Below are positions 1 through 6,139 of a stretch of 18,747 nucleotides of DNA, piece by piece (within the stretch, counting starts at the first letter, position 1; every line of letters begins with the position of its first letter). The position numbers and the translations under genes were made by a program. This DNA is from Oscillospiraceae bacterium (GTDB taxonomy: Bacteria; Bacillota; Clostridia; Oscillospirales; Acutalibacteraceae), in contig JAFLUO010000002.1 in the NCBI GenBank assembly GCA_022508705.1, forward strand, positions 1 to 18,747. The letters are read 5' to 3'. The notes below the pieces were generated by a model. It saw only the letters and a program-made list of their open reading frames with translations, was not told the origin of the DNA and did no database searches.

Positions 1-456
1 TCTTGCTTTTCCGCTTTCGATTTTATTCAGTGATGAGGCAATTTCTTCATTGTTCTGCATAGATTTTAAATCGTGAAGGGGTTTTAATACAAATTCACGC
101 TCATACATTCTTGGATGAGGAAGAATCAGAACCTCATTGTTTATTATTTCATCTTCAAAAAGGAGTAAATCCAAATCAATAATCCGCGGTCCGTTTTTAA
201 ACAGTCGCACTCTGCCAAGAGCCGCTTCTATCCCTAACAGTGCGCCCAGCAACGATTCAGGTGTAAGCTCGGTTTCAAGCTCCACAGCGATATTAAGGAA
301 ATTTTCCTGATCTTCAAAACCCCACGGATCGGTTTCATAAACAGGTGAAACCTCTGTTACAGCCGTTTTCGGAAGAAGCTTTAATGAATCAACTGCATTT
401 TGTAAGTTTCTGAGCCTATCCCCCATATTTGTGCCTACGCTTAAATACGCTCTCAT
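1..456 (-). CDS. folK: FolK, 6-hydroxymethyl-7,8-dihydropterin pyrophosphokinase (3' end cut by window edge)
   Basis: Transfers pyrophosphate from ATP to 6-hydroxymethyl-7,8-dihydropterin, making the substrate for dihydropteroate synthase in cytosolic folate synthesis. Reading the minus strand from the ATG at 456-454 gives 152 codons with no stop before the window edge. The protein starts MRAYLSVGTNMGDRL, then has SPVYETDPWG near residue 40, the family signature GPRIIDLDLLLF at about residues 98-109 with its metal-binding D-x-D, and PHPRM..REFVLKPL at about 113-128. FolK proteins are about 160 residues, so only a few C-terminal residues should be missing. The start codon overlaps the folB stop as ATGA (4 bases), which suggests translational coupling in the folE-folP-folB-folK operon. 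Identification is firm; the true end lies outside the window. Confidence 0.95.
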   Translation of the reverse strand, partial: MRAYLSVGTNMGDRLRNLQNAVDSLKLLPKTAVTEVSPVYETDPWGFEDQENFLNIAVELETELTPESLLGALLGIEAALGRVRLFKNGPRIIDLDLLLFEDEIINNEVLILPHPRMYEREFVLKPLHDLKSMQNNEEIASSLNKIESGKAR

Positions 457-815
457 TTTCTTTCCCTTTCAATTTTAACGGCTACATAATCGAAATCGGC
501 GTTTATGGGAGCTTCGGGCTTTTTTAAAGTGATTTTAAGCTTTTGAATTTTTGGAAAATCTTCAAAAAGACCGTTTGCCACCCGTTCAGCAACTCTTTCT
601 AACAAATCGTTCTTTTCGTTTGTCGCTATGCGTGTTACGGATTTAATAATTTTTGCGTAGCTTACCGTGTCGTTTACGTCATCGGAGTTGCAAGGCTTAT
701 CTAAGTCTAAAAAAGCGGTTATATCAAAAATAAAATTTTGACCGTTCTCTTTTTCCTCGGGGTTTACGCCGTGATAGGCATAAATTTTAAGGTTTTTAAC
801 TATGATTTTATCCAT
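453..815 (-). CDS. folB: FolB, dihydroneopterin aldolase
   Basis: Cleaves 7,8-dihydroneopterin to 6-hydroxymethyl-7,8-dihydropterin and glycolaldehyde, the step between FolE products and FolK. The protein is 120 residues, the usual length. It shows the family pattern YAYHGVNPEE at residues 12-21 (catalytic Glu region), VSYAKI at 51-56 (conserved substrate-binding Tyr), LLERVAERVA at 71-80, and the conserved Lys-Pro at 99-100 in KITLKKPEAPI. The ATG at 815-813 follows an AGAGGA sequence about 13 bases upstream, a rather long spacing. The gene starts 7 bases after the folP stop and overlaps folK by 4 bases, so it is a middle gene of the folate operon. FolB proteins form octamers; that is family knowledge. 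Confidence 0.95.
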   Translation of the reverse strand: MDKIIVKNLKIYAYHGVNPEEKENGQNFIFDITAFLDLDKPCNSDDVNDTVSYAKIIKSVTRIATNEKNDLLERVAERVANGLFEDFPKIQKLKITLKKPEAPINADFDYVAVKIERERK

Positions 816-822
816 ACTTTTT

Positions 823-1647
823 TTATATTCCTCTTATTATTTTATCCGCAGTGTTAAGGGCAAGTCTGTTTTCTTTAACGTTATGAACACGCACGAAATC
901 CGCCCCGCCTGCAACCGATAAGACATTAGCCGCAACTGTGCCGTACAGCTTGTCTTCCCCCTCGGCTCCTGAACTGTTTTTAACAACTCTTTTATTGGAA
1001 AGCGCTGTAAGATATGCGCAATTTTTGTTTTTAATTAAGGATGTGTTTTTTATAATCTCAATATCGTCGTTAAAGCTCTCGGTAAATCCTATTCCTGCAT
1101 CAAACATTATGTATTCAGACGGTATGCCGTAATCCTCACATTTTTTTAATGTTTCGGAAAAAAAGTCAATAACGCTTTCGGTAATCGAACTGTTTTCTTT
1201 CGTGATTTTGCGATTTCTTCCGTTGTACATAATAACCCAGCCGCATTTGTGTTTTTTTACGGTTTCAGCCATTTCTGGCTTAAACACGCCGCTTATGTCA
1301 TTGATTATTGAAACACCGTTATCAAGGGCATATTTCGCAACCTCATGGTAAAATGTATCAACAGAAAACACTGAATTAACATTTGCGGTCAAAAAAGGAA
1401 TATATTCTTTAATTATACTTAATTCTTCTTCGGGTGACAGAATGTTTGCACCCGGTCTTGTGGAATTTGCGCCTATATCGATTATATCGGCGCCGTCCTG
1501 TACCATTTTTTGTGCCTGCAGAAGTGCCTTTTCGGGAGTATTATAAAGTCCGCCGTCATAAAATGAGTCGGGCGTAACATTAAGTATTCCCATTATAAAA
1601 GTTTTACTGCCCAATTCAAAAAAGCCGTTTTTATGTATAAATTTCAA
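823..1647 (-). CDS. folP: FolP, dihydropteroate synthase
   Basis: Condenses hydroxymethyl-dihydropterin pyrophosphate with p-aminobenzoate to dihydropteroate; it is the sulfonamide target. The 274-residue TIM-barrel protein shows signature one, GILNVTPDSFYDGG, at residues 20-33, and signature two, DIIDIGANSTRPGA, at about 54-67. SVDTF, INDISG, DAGIGF and a C-terminal VRVHNV follow. Two motif positions differ from the best-known enzymes: Asn stands where Glu is usual before STRPG, and the usual SRK near the C-terminus reads SNK. Function is still likely. The start is TTG at 1647-1645, two bases after the folE stop. It gives the normal N-terminal length, but no strong Shine-Dalgarno is seen before it, so the start is the least certain part. 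Confidence 0.94.
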   Translation of the reverse strand: MKFIHKNGFFELGSKTFIMGILNVTPDSFYDGGLYNTPEKALLQAQKMVQDGADIIDIGANSTRPGANILSPEEELSIIKEYIPFLTANVNSVFSVDTFYHEVAKYALDNGVSIINDISGVFKPEMAETVKKHKCGWVIMYNGRNRKITKENSSITESVIDFFSETLKKCEDYGIPSEYIMFDAGIGFTESFNDDIEIIKNTSLIKNKNCAYLTALSNKRVVKNSSGAEGEDKLYGTVAANVLSVAGGADFVRVHNVKENRLALNTADKIIRGI

Positions 1648-1649
1648 AA

Positions 1650-2213
1650 TTATTTATCGCCCAGCAGTGAGAGTACCTCTGCTCGCGTCTTAGCGTCCTT
1701 TCTTATTCCCCCACGCAGTGCAGAGGTTCTTGTTTGTGAGCCTGCGGCACGGATTCCGCGCATTGTCATGCAAAGATGCTCCGCTTCAATAATTACCGCA
1801 ACGCCTTTCGGATTCATCTCTTCATCAATAAAATCGGCAATCTGCGCAGTAAGCCTTTCCTGCAACTGGGGACGGCGTGCAAAGGAGTTTACAATTCTTG
1901 CAAGCTTTGAAAGGCCGATAACCTCACCTTTATCATTGGGGATGTATGCAATGTGAGCCTTGCCGACAAAGGGAAGAAAATGATGCTCACACATTGAATA
2001 CATCGGTATATCGCGTACGATTACTATTTCATCGCTATTGCCCTCATGGAAGATTTTAAGATGCTTTTCAGGGTTTTCCGTAAGCCCCGAAAAAACTTCC
2101 TCATACATATTTGCAACTCTTTTCGGAGTTTCTTTCAGACCCTCTCTGTCAGGGTCTTCTCCGATAGCAATAAGTATTTCACGGAAAGCCTTTTCAATTC
2201 TTTCTTTGTCCAT
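1650..2213 (-). CDS. folE: FolE, GTP cyclohydrolase I (type IA)
   Basis: Converts GTP to 7,8-dihydroneopterin triphosphate plus formate, the committed step of folate synthesis. The 187-residue protein has the zinc site of type IA enzymes: MYSMCEHHFLPF places Cys75 and His78, and HLCMTMRG supplies Cys148. It also has LQERLTAQI at 117-125 and the C-terminal SQTRTSALRG. Length is normal for a bacterial enzyme without an N-terminal extension. The ATG at 2213-2211 is preceded by AGAAGGG about 7 bases upstream, embedded in the end of the lipoprotein gene, whose stop lies only 3 bases before this start. That coupling places folE in the same transcript as the upstream envelope genes. Confidence 0.96.
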   Translation of the reverse strand: MDKERIEKAFREILIAIGEDPDREGLKETPKRVANMYEEVFSGLTENPEKHLKIFHEGNSDEIVIVRDIPMYSMCEHHFLPFVGKAHIAYIPNDKGEVIGLSKLARIVNSFARRPQLQERLTAQIADFIDEEMNPKGVAVIIEAEHLCMTMRGIRAAGSQTRTSALRGGIRKDAKTRAEVLSLLGDK

Positions 2214-2216
2214 ATT

Positions 2217-3383
2217 TCAGCCCTTCTCAAACACTATACACAAATAATTAAAATCGTCATTATAAATATAACTTTTGCTCGTTATATTTTTGCCAGATGC
2301 TAAAGCAACATCAACAGTAAAATCAAAAAACGCTCTGTCAGTTTCGTTATTCAACGCTTTGGTTTTAATTGCTTCGTAATCGGCATCATTTGAAAATCTG
2401 ATTTCAAGTATCAAATCTTCGTTTAAACTGTTGGCGCAAACATTTGCCATACCGTTAAAGTCGTTGAAGCTGTTGAACATTAAGCCGTTTATGTTAAAAT
2501 AATTAAACTTTTGTGAGGTGCAGTTATTGTCGTAAGGTACGATATTGAAATGGTCTTTTCTTATGTCTTCATCGGTCATATTAAAGTAAAGATAACTAAC
2601 CTCACCTAACTCGCCGTCGTAATCATCCCAAGTTAAATCAACGTGGTAAAGCTCTCCGTCAACGGAAACAACATTCCACATATGACCTTCGATTTGCCCT
2701 TCTTCGTTTTCTGTTTCCCCAACAACCATGTAGCTGTAAATTCCGACTTCGTCAAGAAGCATTTTCATGGCTCTTGCATACCCTTCGCAAATTGCTTTGC
2801 CGTCAAAGAAAACGCTGTAAGCTGTATCGCCAAAGCCGTCATAGGTTGACAAATCGTAAACCGTATTTTTGCATATATAATCGTGAAAGAATTTCTCTTG
2901 ATTATAGTCGGAGTTTTCCGAATCGGAAAGAGCTACCACCCTACTGACAGCGGCTTTAAGCTCTGCTGTTTTTGTTTTTATTTCTTCGATGTCGCACCTG
3001 TAATCAGGCTCAACAAAAAGCCCTTTGGGACTTTTTGAAAAAGAATAAGTGGAATCAACCCAAAAAATCTCAGGATTATCATAAAGAACGCAGTTGAACA
3101 TATAGTCCAGCTCATCACGGGTTAAATCAACAGTAAAATCCTTCAGATTCATATAACCGTTATATATTTTTGAATATTCTTTTTTGCCCTTTTCATCCAA
3201 AGAAGAATAGTAGTAATTATCTTTTCCGTTATAATTTTCATCTAAAACGGCAATATCCGTTGACGAGTCGGATATATTTGAAACAATTTTATCAATCGTT
3301 TCAGGATTAAGAGTAACAGAACACCCTGAAAGCAAAACTGCAATGCAAAGTATTACCGATATTACTCCTATGACTTTTTTCAT
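2217..3383 (-). CDS. Lipoprotein with transglutaminase-like cysteine-peptidase domain
   Basis: Predicted extracytoplasmic lipoprotein of 388 residues. The N-terminus is a lipoprotein signal peptide: MKK, a hydrophobic stretch at about 4-18, and lipobox LLSGC with Cys21 as the lipidated residue. A transglutaminase-fold catalytic triad is visible in order: Cys199 in GKAICEGYA, His234 in GHMWN, and Asp249 in YHVDLTWDD. This pattern matches transglutaminase-like/Kyphoscoliosis-type peptidase domains often found in Clostridia surface proteins. The substrate is unknown; cleaving or crosslinking cell-wall-linked peptides is an inference. The ATG at 3383 is chosen over a GTG six bases upstream because AAGGAG overlaps that GTG and stands 5 bases before the ATG. 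The gene lies 12 bases after the LCP-like gene and 3 bases before folE. Confidence 0.85.
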   Translation of the reverse strand: MKKVIGVISVILCIAVLLSGCSVTLNPETIDKIVSNISDSSTDIAVLDENYNGKDNYYYSSLDEKGKKEYSKIYNGYMNLKDFTVDLTRDELDYMFNCVLYDNPEIFWVDSTYSFSKSPKGLFVEPDYRCDIEEIKTKTAELKAAVSRVVALSDSENSDYNQEKFFHDYICKNTVYDLSTYDGFGDTAYSVFFDGKAICEGYARAMKMLLDEVGIYSYMVVGETENEEGQIEGHMWNVVSVDGELYHVDLTWDDYDGELGEVSYLYFNMTDEDIRKDHFNIVPYDNNCTSQKFNYFNINGLMFNSFNDFNGMANVCANSLNEDLILEIRFSNDADYEAIKTKALNNETDRAFFDFTVDVALASGKNITSKSYIYNDDFNYLCIVFEKG

Positions 3384-3395
3384 AAGCACTCCTTA

Positions 3396-4235
3396 TTAAC
3401 CTTTTACGGATGGATAAAACCTGTCTTCTGCGTTTGAATAAATTTTGAGCTTTTCTAAAGAATTTGAGTAGTCAATAACCGAAATATCCGTTTTGCAGTT
3501 ATTAACGAAAATCTTGAATAAGTCGTCGGATTTTTCACTGTTTTCAGGTGTTAATGCACTTGCGAGCATATCGCACATGATGCGTGACTTTTCGTGAGTC
3601 TCAGAAATTGCTAAGTATTTATAAGCATATTCATCTGACAGCTTTTGCGTACCTTTATCAAGACTTACGTTAAATTCAGAAGATTTATAGTTAACGTCTT
3701 CCGCAACATTTACCGTTACTCCGCCAAGTGAGGCAATAATTCGCTTAAACTGTGATGCAGTACAAATAATATATTTATCAATGGAAACGTTAAAATCTGC
3801 ATTCAAGCGAGATTTAAGACCGCTTATAAACTCAGTACCGTAAATATTCCCATAAGTTTTTCCGTCGGAAAGCTTTTGATTTGCATCAAATGAGGCAACG
3901 CTCATTTCCTTAGAATCAAAATCTGCCGTAATAATAAATCCGAAATCTGCGTTTGAAGAATCGTCTGTCAGCATTAAAAGATATACTGATTTTCCCGACA
4001 GTTCTGAAACTGAATAAGTCTGCACATCATTTGTTGGAGTATCGGACGGCTCTTCGGTGTTCGTTCTGTCGATAATATTATTGAAATCAAAATCAAGGGA
4101 ACGCATAAAAAGGAAAACCGAAAATGCGGATAAAATTACAATAAACAAAGAAAAAGAAAGTATAATATATTTTAAATTCGGATTTTTGTTTTTAACTTTT
4201 TTAGGCTTTGAAAACAAATCGTTACCGTTCTTCAT
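3396..4235 (-). CDS. Divergent LytR-CpsA-Psr (LCP)-like membrane protein, probably catalytically degenerate
   Basis: A 279-residue single-pass membrane protein: a basic cytosolic N-terminus (about 22 residues), one membrane helix at about 24-46, then an outside domain. The outside part follows the LCP layout. NADFGFIITADFDSKEMSV corresponds to the usual RSDT strand. IDKYIICTASQFKRIIASLGG, followed by VTVNVAEDV, corresponds to the dalGGV core. The stretch KGTQKLSDEYAYKYL matches the usual kGtqtLdGeqALayvR. Residues expected for phosphotransfer are missing: SIPRD reads SFDAN, RSDT has lost its Arg, and RYR reads YLAIS, with only the later SR left. LCP proteins attach polyprenyl-linked glycopolymers to peptidoglycan; this copy may bind polymer or regulate rather than catalyse. 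It is first in the operon leading into folE, and no strong Shine-Dalgarno is seen. Confidence 0.7.
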   Translation of the reverse strand: MKNGNDLFSKPKKVKNKNPNLKYIILSFSLFIVILSAFSVFLFMRSLDFDFNNIIDRTNTEEPSDTPTNDVQTYSVSELSGKSVYLLMLTDDSSNADFGFIITADFDSKEMSVASFDANQKLSDGKTYGNIYGTEFISGLKSRLNADFNVSIDKYIICTASQFKRIIASLGGVTVNVAEDVNYKSSEFNVSLDKGTQKLSDEYAYKYLAISETHEKSRIMCDMLASALTPENSEKSDDLFKIFVNNCKTDISVIDYSNSLEKLKIYSNAEDRFYPSVKG

Positions 4236-4348
4236 AATAACAGCCGCACAATACAGAATGTAAAGAAAAAATAAAAGTTTATTCTGTTACGGTACCTTCC
4301 CTTTCTTAATATTTTTCACACTAACTCAACAGAAATACACAATTATAT

Positions 4349-4361
4349 TTATTATAACACA
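4349..4361. repeat. Direct repeat, left copy (13 bp), flanking the hairpin array
   Basis: TTATTATAACACA, identical to 4507-4519. On the minus strand it reads TGTGTTATAATAA, which contains TGTTATAAT, an extended -10 promoter box. No good -35 box stands 17 bases upstream because that position falls inside the first hairpin. The repeat may be a target duplication made when the array entered a promoter, or simply a reused promoter sequence. Confidence 0.75.
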
Positions 4362-4506
4362 AAATCACGCAAACGCAGTTTGCGTAGATGCGAAAGCATC
4401 GTTCTGCAAAGCAGAACATTTTGATGTAACAATGTTCTTGAATGCTCGCATTAGCGAGCACGGCACATTATGTGCCGCAATCAGCTCTGCTGATTGATAT
4501 TCAAGG
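4362..4506. repeat. Array of six back-to-back perfect hairpins (unclassified)
   Basis: Six perfect inverted repeats with short loops lie almost end to end. They are 4367-4385 (ACGCAAA stem, 5-base loop), 4387-4400 (GATGC stem, GAAA loop), 4401-4417 (GTTCTGC stem, AAA loop), 4443-4460 (TGCTCGC stem, ATTA loop), 4461-4477 (CGGCACA stem, TTA loop) and 4478-4496 (CAATCAGC stem, TCT loop). A further 7-bp stem, GAACATT/AATGTTC (4414-4420 with 4431-4437), competes with the third hairpin. CTTGAA/TTCAAG (4437-4442 with 4500-4505) could close the last three hairpins into a cloverleaf-like unit. Stem sequences are unrelated to each other, so this is neither a CRISPR nor a simple tandem repeat. There is no coding potential. 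The array lies between the sugar transferase terminator and the LCP-folate operon. It could be a small mobile repeat element or a structured 5' leader. Confidence 0.8.
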
Positions 4507-4519
4507 TTATTATAACACA
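4507..4519. repeat. Direct repeat, right copy (13 bp), flanking the hairpin array
   Basis: TTATTATAACACA, identical to 4349-4361, 158 bases apart start to start. On the minus strand it carries the extended -10 box TGTTATAAT, here with a plausible -35 box 17 bases upstream (see the promoter at 4509-4537). Confidence 0.75.
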
Positions 4520-4537
4520 TATACAAGATATAAACAA
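4509..4537 (-). promoter_or_regulatory. Candidate sigma-A promoter for the LCP-lipoprotein-folEPBK operon
   Basis: On the minus strand TTGTTT (4537-4532), a 17-base spacer and TATAAT (4514-4509) with an upstream TG. The -10 is perfect and the -35 matches at the TTG. Transcription would start near 4502 and give a leader of roughly 265 bases containing the whole hairpin array before the LCP-like gene. No other good promoter was found between the upstream terminator and that gene, apart from the duplicated -10 at 4351-4356. Confidence 0.5.
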
Positions 4538-4546
4538 TACAAACCT

Positions 4547-4578
4547 AAAAAAATATACCGCATACATACAGTATGCGG
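4547..4578 (-). terminator. Intrinsic terminator of the sugar transferase gene
   Basis: On the minus strand an 8-bp perfect stem CCGCATAC/GTATGCGG (4578-4571 with 4565-4558) with a 5-base loop is followed, after TATA, by seven T residues (4553-4547). It begins 6 bases after the stop codon of the sugar transferase gene, so it should end that single-gene transcript and separate it from the LCP-folate operon. Confidence 0.85.
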
Positions 4579-4583
4579 ATAAT

Positions 4584-5966
4584 TTACTCTACCGTCTCTG
4601 TAAAGTGGTACTTTAGCTTTTCGCATGTTCCATCAAAAGCCTCTGTACTGTCCGAAGCCTTTAGCAGAACCGTTACGGTTTGAAGTATCAGCTTAAAATC
4701 CAGCCATAAGCTGTAATTTTCAATGTAAAGCAAATCGAGAACGAGCTTGTCCTTAGGAGAGGTATTGTATTTACCTGCTATCTGACCGTAACCTGTAAGA
4801 CCGCCTTTTACGCGTAGTCTGTAAGAAAACTCCGGAATTTCAGCCGTATATTTATCAACATTTTCAACCATTTCAGGGCGTGGCCCTACTACGCTCATTT
4901 CACCTTTTAAAATGTTAATAAACTGAGGAAGCTCGTCAATACGGAATTTACGCAAATATTTGCCTACTTTTGTAATACGGTCATCGTCAGATGTAACCGA
5001 CTTATTGTAGCTCCCCTCTTCCTTCATGGTTCTGAACTTATAAACCATAAAGAGCTTTTCGCCCTTGGTTGCTCTTGCCTGACGGAAAAACACGTGACCG
5101 CCGTCCTCTAACTTAATAAGTATTGCGCAGACAAGCATTAAGGGTCCAAACACGATAAGTGCTATAAGGGAAATGAGAATATCCATAAAACGCTTGACAA
5201 ATCTTTGTTCAAGGGTCAAATTTCGAACAACGGCGGAAACAACCGGCTTGTCGTCAAGAATGGTAGTTCTGGCGCCTAATGCCACAACATCGCTCATTTC
5301 AAAATTATAATAAATGTTTTTCTTGATTGCATAGCAATATTCATTTAAGACTATTTTTTCATTCTGCGGAACATCATAAAGAAAAATTGTGTCATTTCTG
5401 TTGATAACATCAAACACATTCGGAGATGTATAATGAATCATATCCGTTATTTTATATTGCTTTCGGTACTTTTCAATTTTTAAAGCAATATTGTTAAGGG
5501 ATTTTTCCGAAGAGGTTATAATACAGCAATTCTCAGGGGGATTTATTGTAAAATAAACGTAATTGCCAAGATACGCAAACAAAATTATTGCTGTAATCTG
5601 AATTGCCATAACAATAATAAGCCGACCGGGCGATTCAAGGACAAAATGGTCATTGTTGTGAGCGTTAACGCTCATAATGCAAAACTCAATGTAAGTTACA
5701 ATGTCCGTAACAATAGTTGCCAAGGACATTGAAGTAATAATGGGCTTAGATTTAAGTCTTCCTATAAGATAGCCGCCGTAAACTGAAATGGTTGCGGTAA
5801 GAACCACGCAAAACGTAACAAGCGAAACGCCCGATGTTCTTGAAAGACCGAGAACCCATTCATATTTTAACCCGAAAACAATGAAAAATGCCGCAACTAT
5901 AACGATATATAAAGTAGCTTTCAATAGAAAGAAAATACTGTTTTGGAATTTATATAAAATCTTCAT
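4584..5966 (-). CDS. Polyprenyl-phosphate sugar-1-phosphate transferase (exopolysaccharide initiation)
   Basis: Membrane enzyme expected to move a sugar-1-phosphate from a UDP-sugar to undecaprenyl phosphate, starting a surface polysaccharide. It is 460 residues. Four N-terminal membrane helices (about 13-32, 45-68, 80-100, 115-140) are followed by a cytosolic nucleotide-binding-like middle part and a hydrophobic helix at about 262-285. The catalytic bacterial sugar transferase domain comes last: VYKFRTM at 308-314, the RIDELPQ motif with the Asp344-Glu345 dyad, SVVGPRPE at 358-365, and KGGLTGYGQI. This is the large WbaP/WcaJ-like layout. The ATG at 5966 is preferred over an upstream TTG because GGAG stands 7 bases before it. 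The gene has its own promoter and terminator and no polysaccharide cluster beside it. Sugar specificity cannot be read from the sequence. Confidence 0.93.
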   Translation of the reverse strand: MKILYKFQNSIFFLLKATLYIVIVAAFFIVFGLKYEWVLGLSRTSGVSLVTFCVVLTATISVYGGYLIGRLKSKPIITSMSLATIVTDIVTYIEFCIMSVNAHNNDHFVLESPGRLIIVMAIQITAIILFAYLGNYVYFTINPPENCCIITSSEKSLNNIALKIEKYRKQYKITDMIHYTSPNVFDVINRNDTIFLYDVPQNEKIVLNEYCYAIKKNIYYNFEMSDVVALGARTTILDDKPVVSAVVRNLTLEQRFVKRFMDILISLIALIVFGPLMLVCAILIKLEDGGHVFFRQARATKGEKLFMVYKFRTMKEEGSYNKSVTSDDDRITKVGKYLRKFRIDELPQFINILKGEMSVVGPRPEMVENVDKYTAEIPEFSYRLRVKGGLTGYGQIAGKYNTSPKDKLVLDLLYIENYSLWLDFKLILQTVTVLLKASDSTEAFDGTCEKLKYHFTETVE

Positions 5967-6020
5967 AATAGCACTCCAAAGCAAACTGAATCAGACTGTA
6001 TTATTGCTTTATTTAAAGAC

Positions 6021-6049
6021 ATTTTACTTTATATATCCTCATTTGTCAA
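6021..6049 (-). promoter_or_regulatory. Sigma-A promoter of the sugar transferase gene
   Basis: On the minus strand TTGACA (6049-6044), exactly 17 bases, then TAAAAT (6026-6021). The -35 is a perfect consensus and the -10 matches five of six. It lies about 55 bases before the ATG at 5966 and downstream of the clpX terminator, so it is the best-looking promoter in the window and should drive the gene independently. Confidence 0.85.
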
Positions 6050-6104
6050 CAATTTGCCATATTCTGTAATAAATGTGTCATTTTTACAAGAAGGCTTTTC
6101 ACAT

Positions 6105-6135
6105 AAAAAATGCTGCAGATTTTTCCGCAGCATTT
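6105..6135 (-). terminator. Intrinsic terminator after clpX
   Basis: On the minus strand a 9-bp perfect stem AAATGCTGC/GCAGCATTT (6135-6127 with 6116-6108), 10-base loop, with T residues running through 6110-6105. It begins 5 bases after the clpX stop codon and would end the tig-clpP-clpX transcript. Confidence 0.8.
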
Positions 6136-6139
6136 GTTT

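Noticed and set aside
1633..1956. 107-codon open frame on the plus strand
   Set aside because: Antisense to folE, including its conserved C-terminal region; no supporting signal.
4362..4506. CRISPR array
   Set aside because: The hairpins have different sequences and no regular spacers or repeats, and no cas genes are present.
4236..4583. Tetrahydrofolate or other riboswitch ahead of the folate operon
   Set aside because: The gap is structured, but I see none of the conserved cores of known folate riboswitches. Its hairpins are short perfect palindromes rather than an aptamer-like fold.
5967..5984. TTG start 18 bases upstream for the sugar transferase
   Set aside because: The GGAG ribosome site lies between this TTG and the ATG at 5966, so the ATG is the better start.
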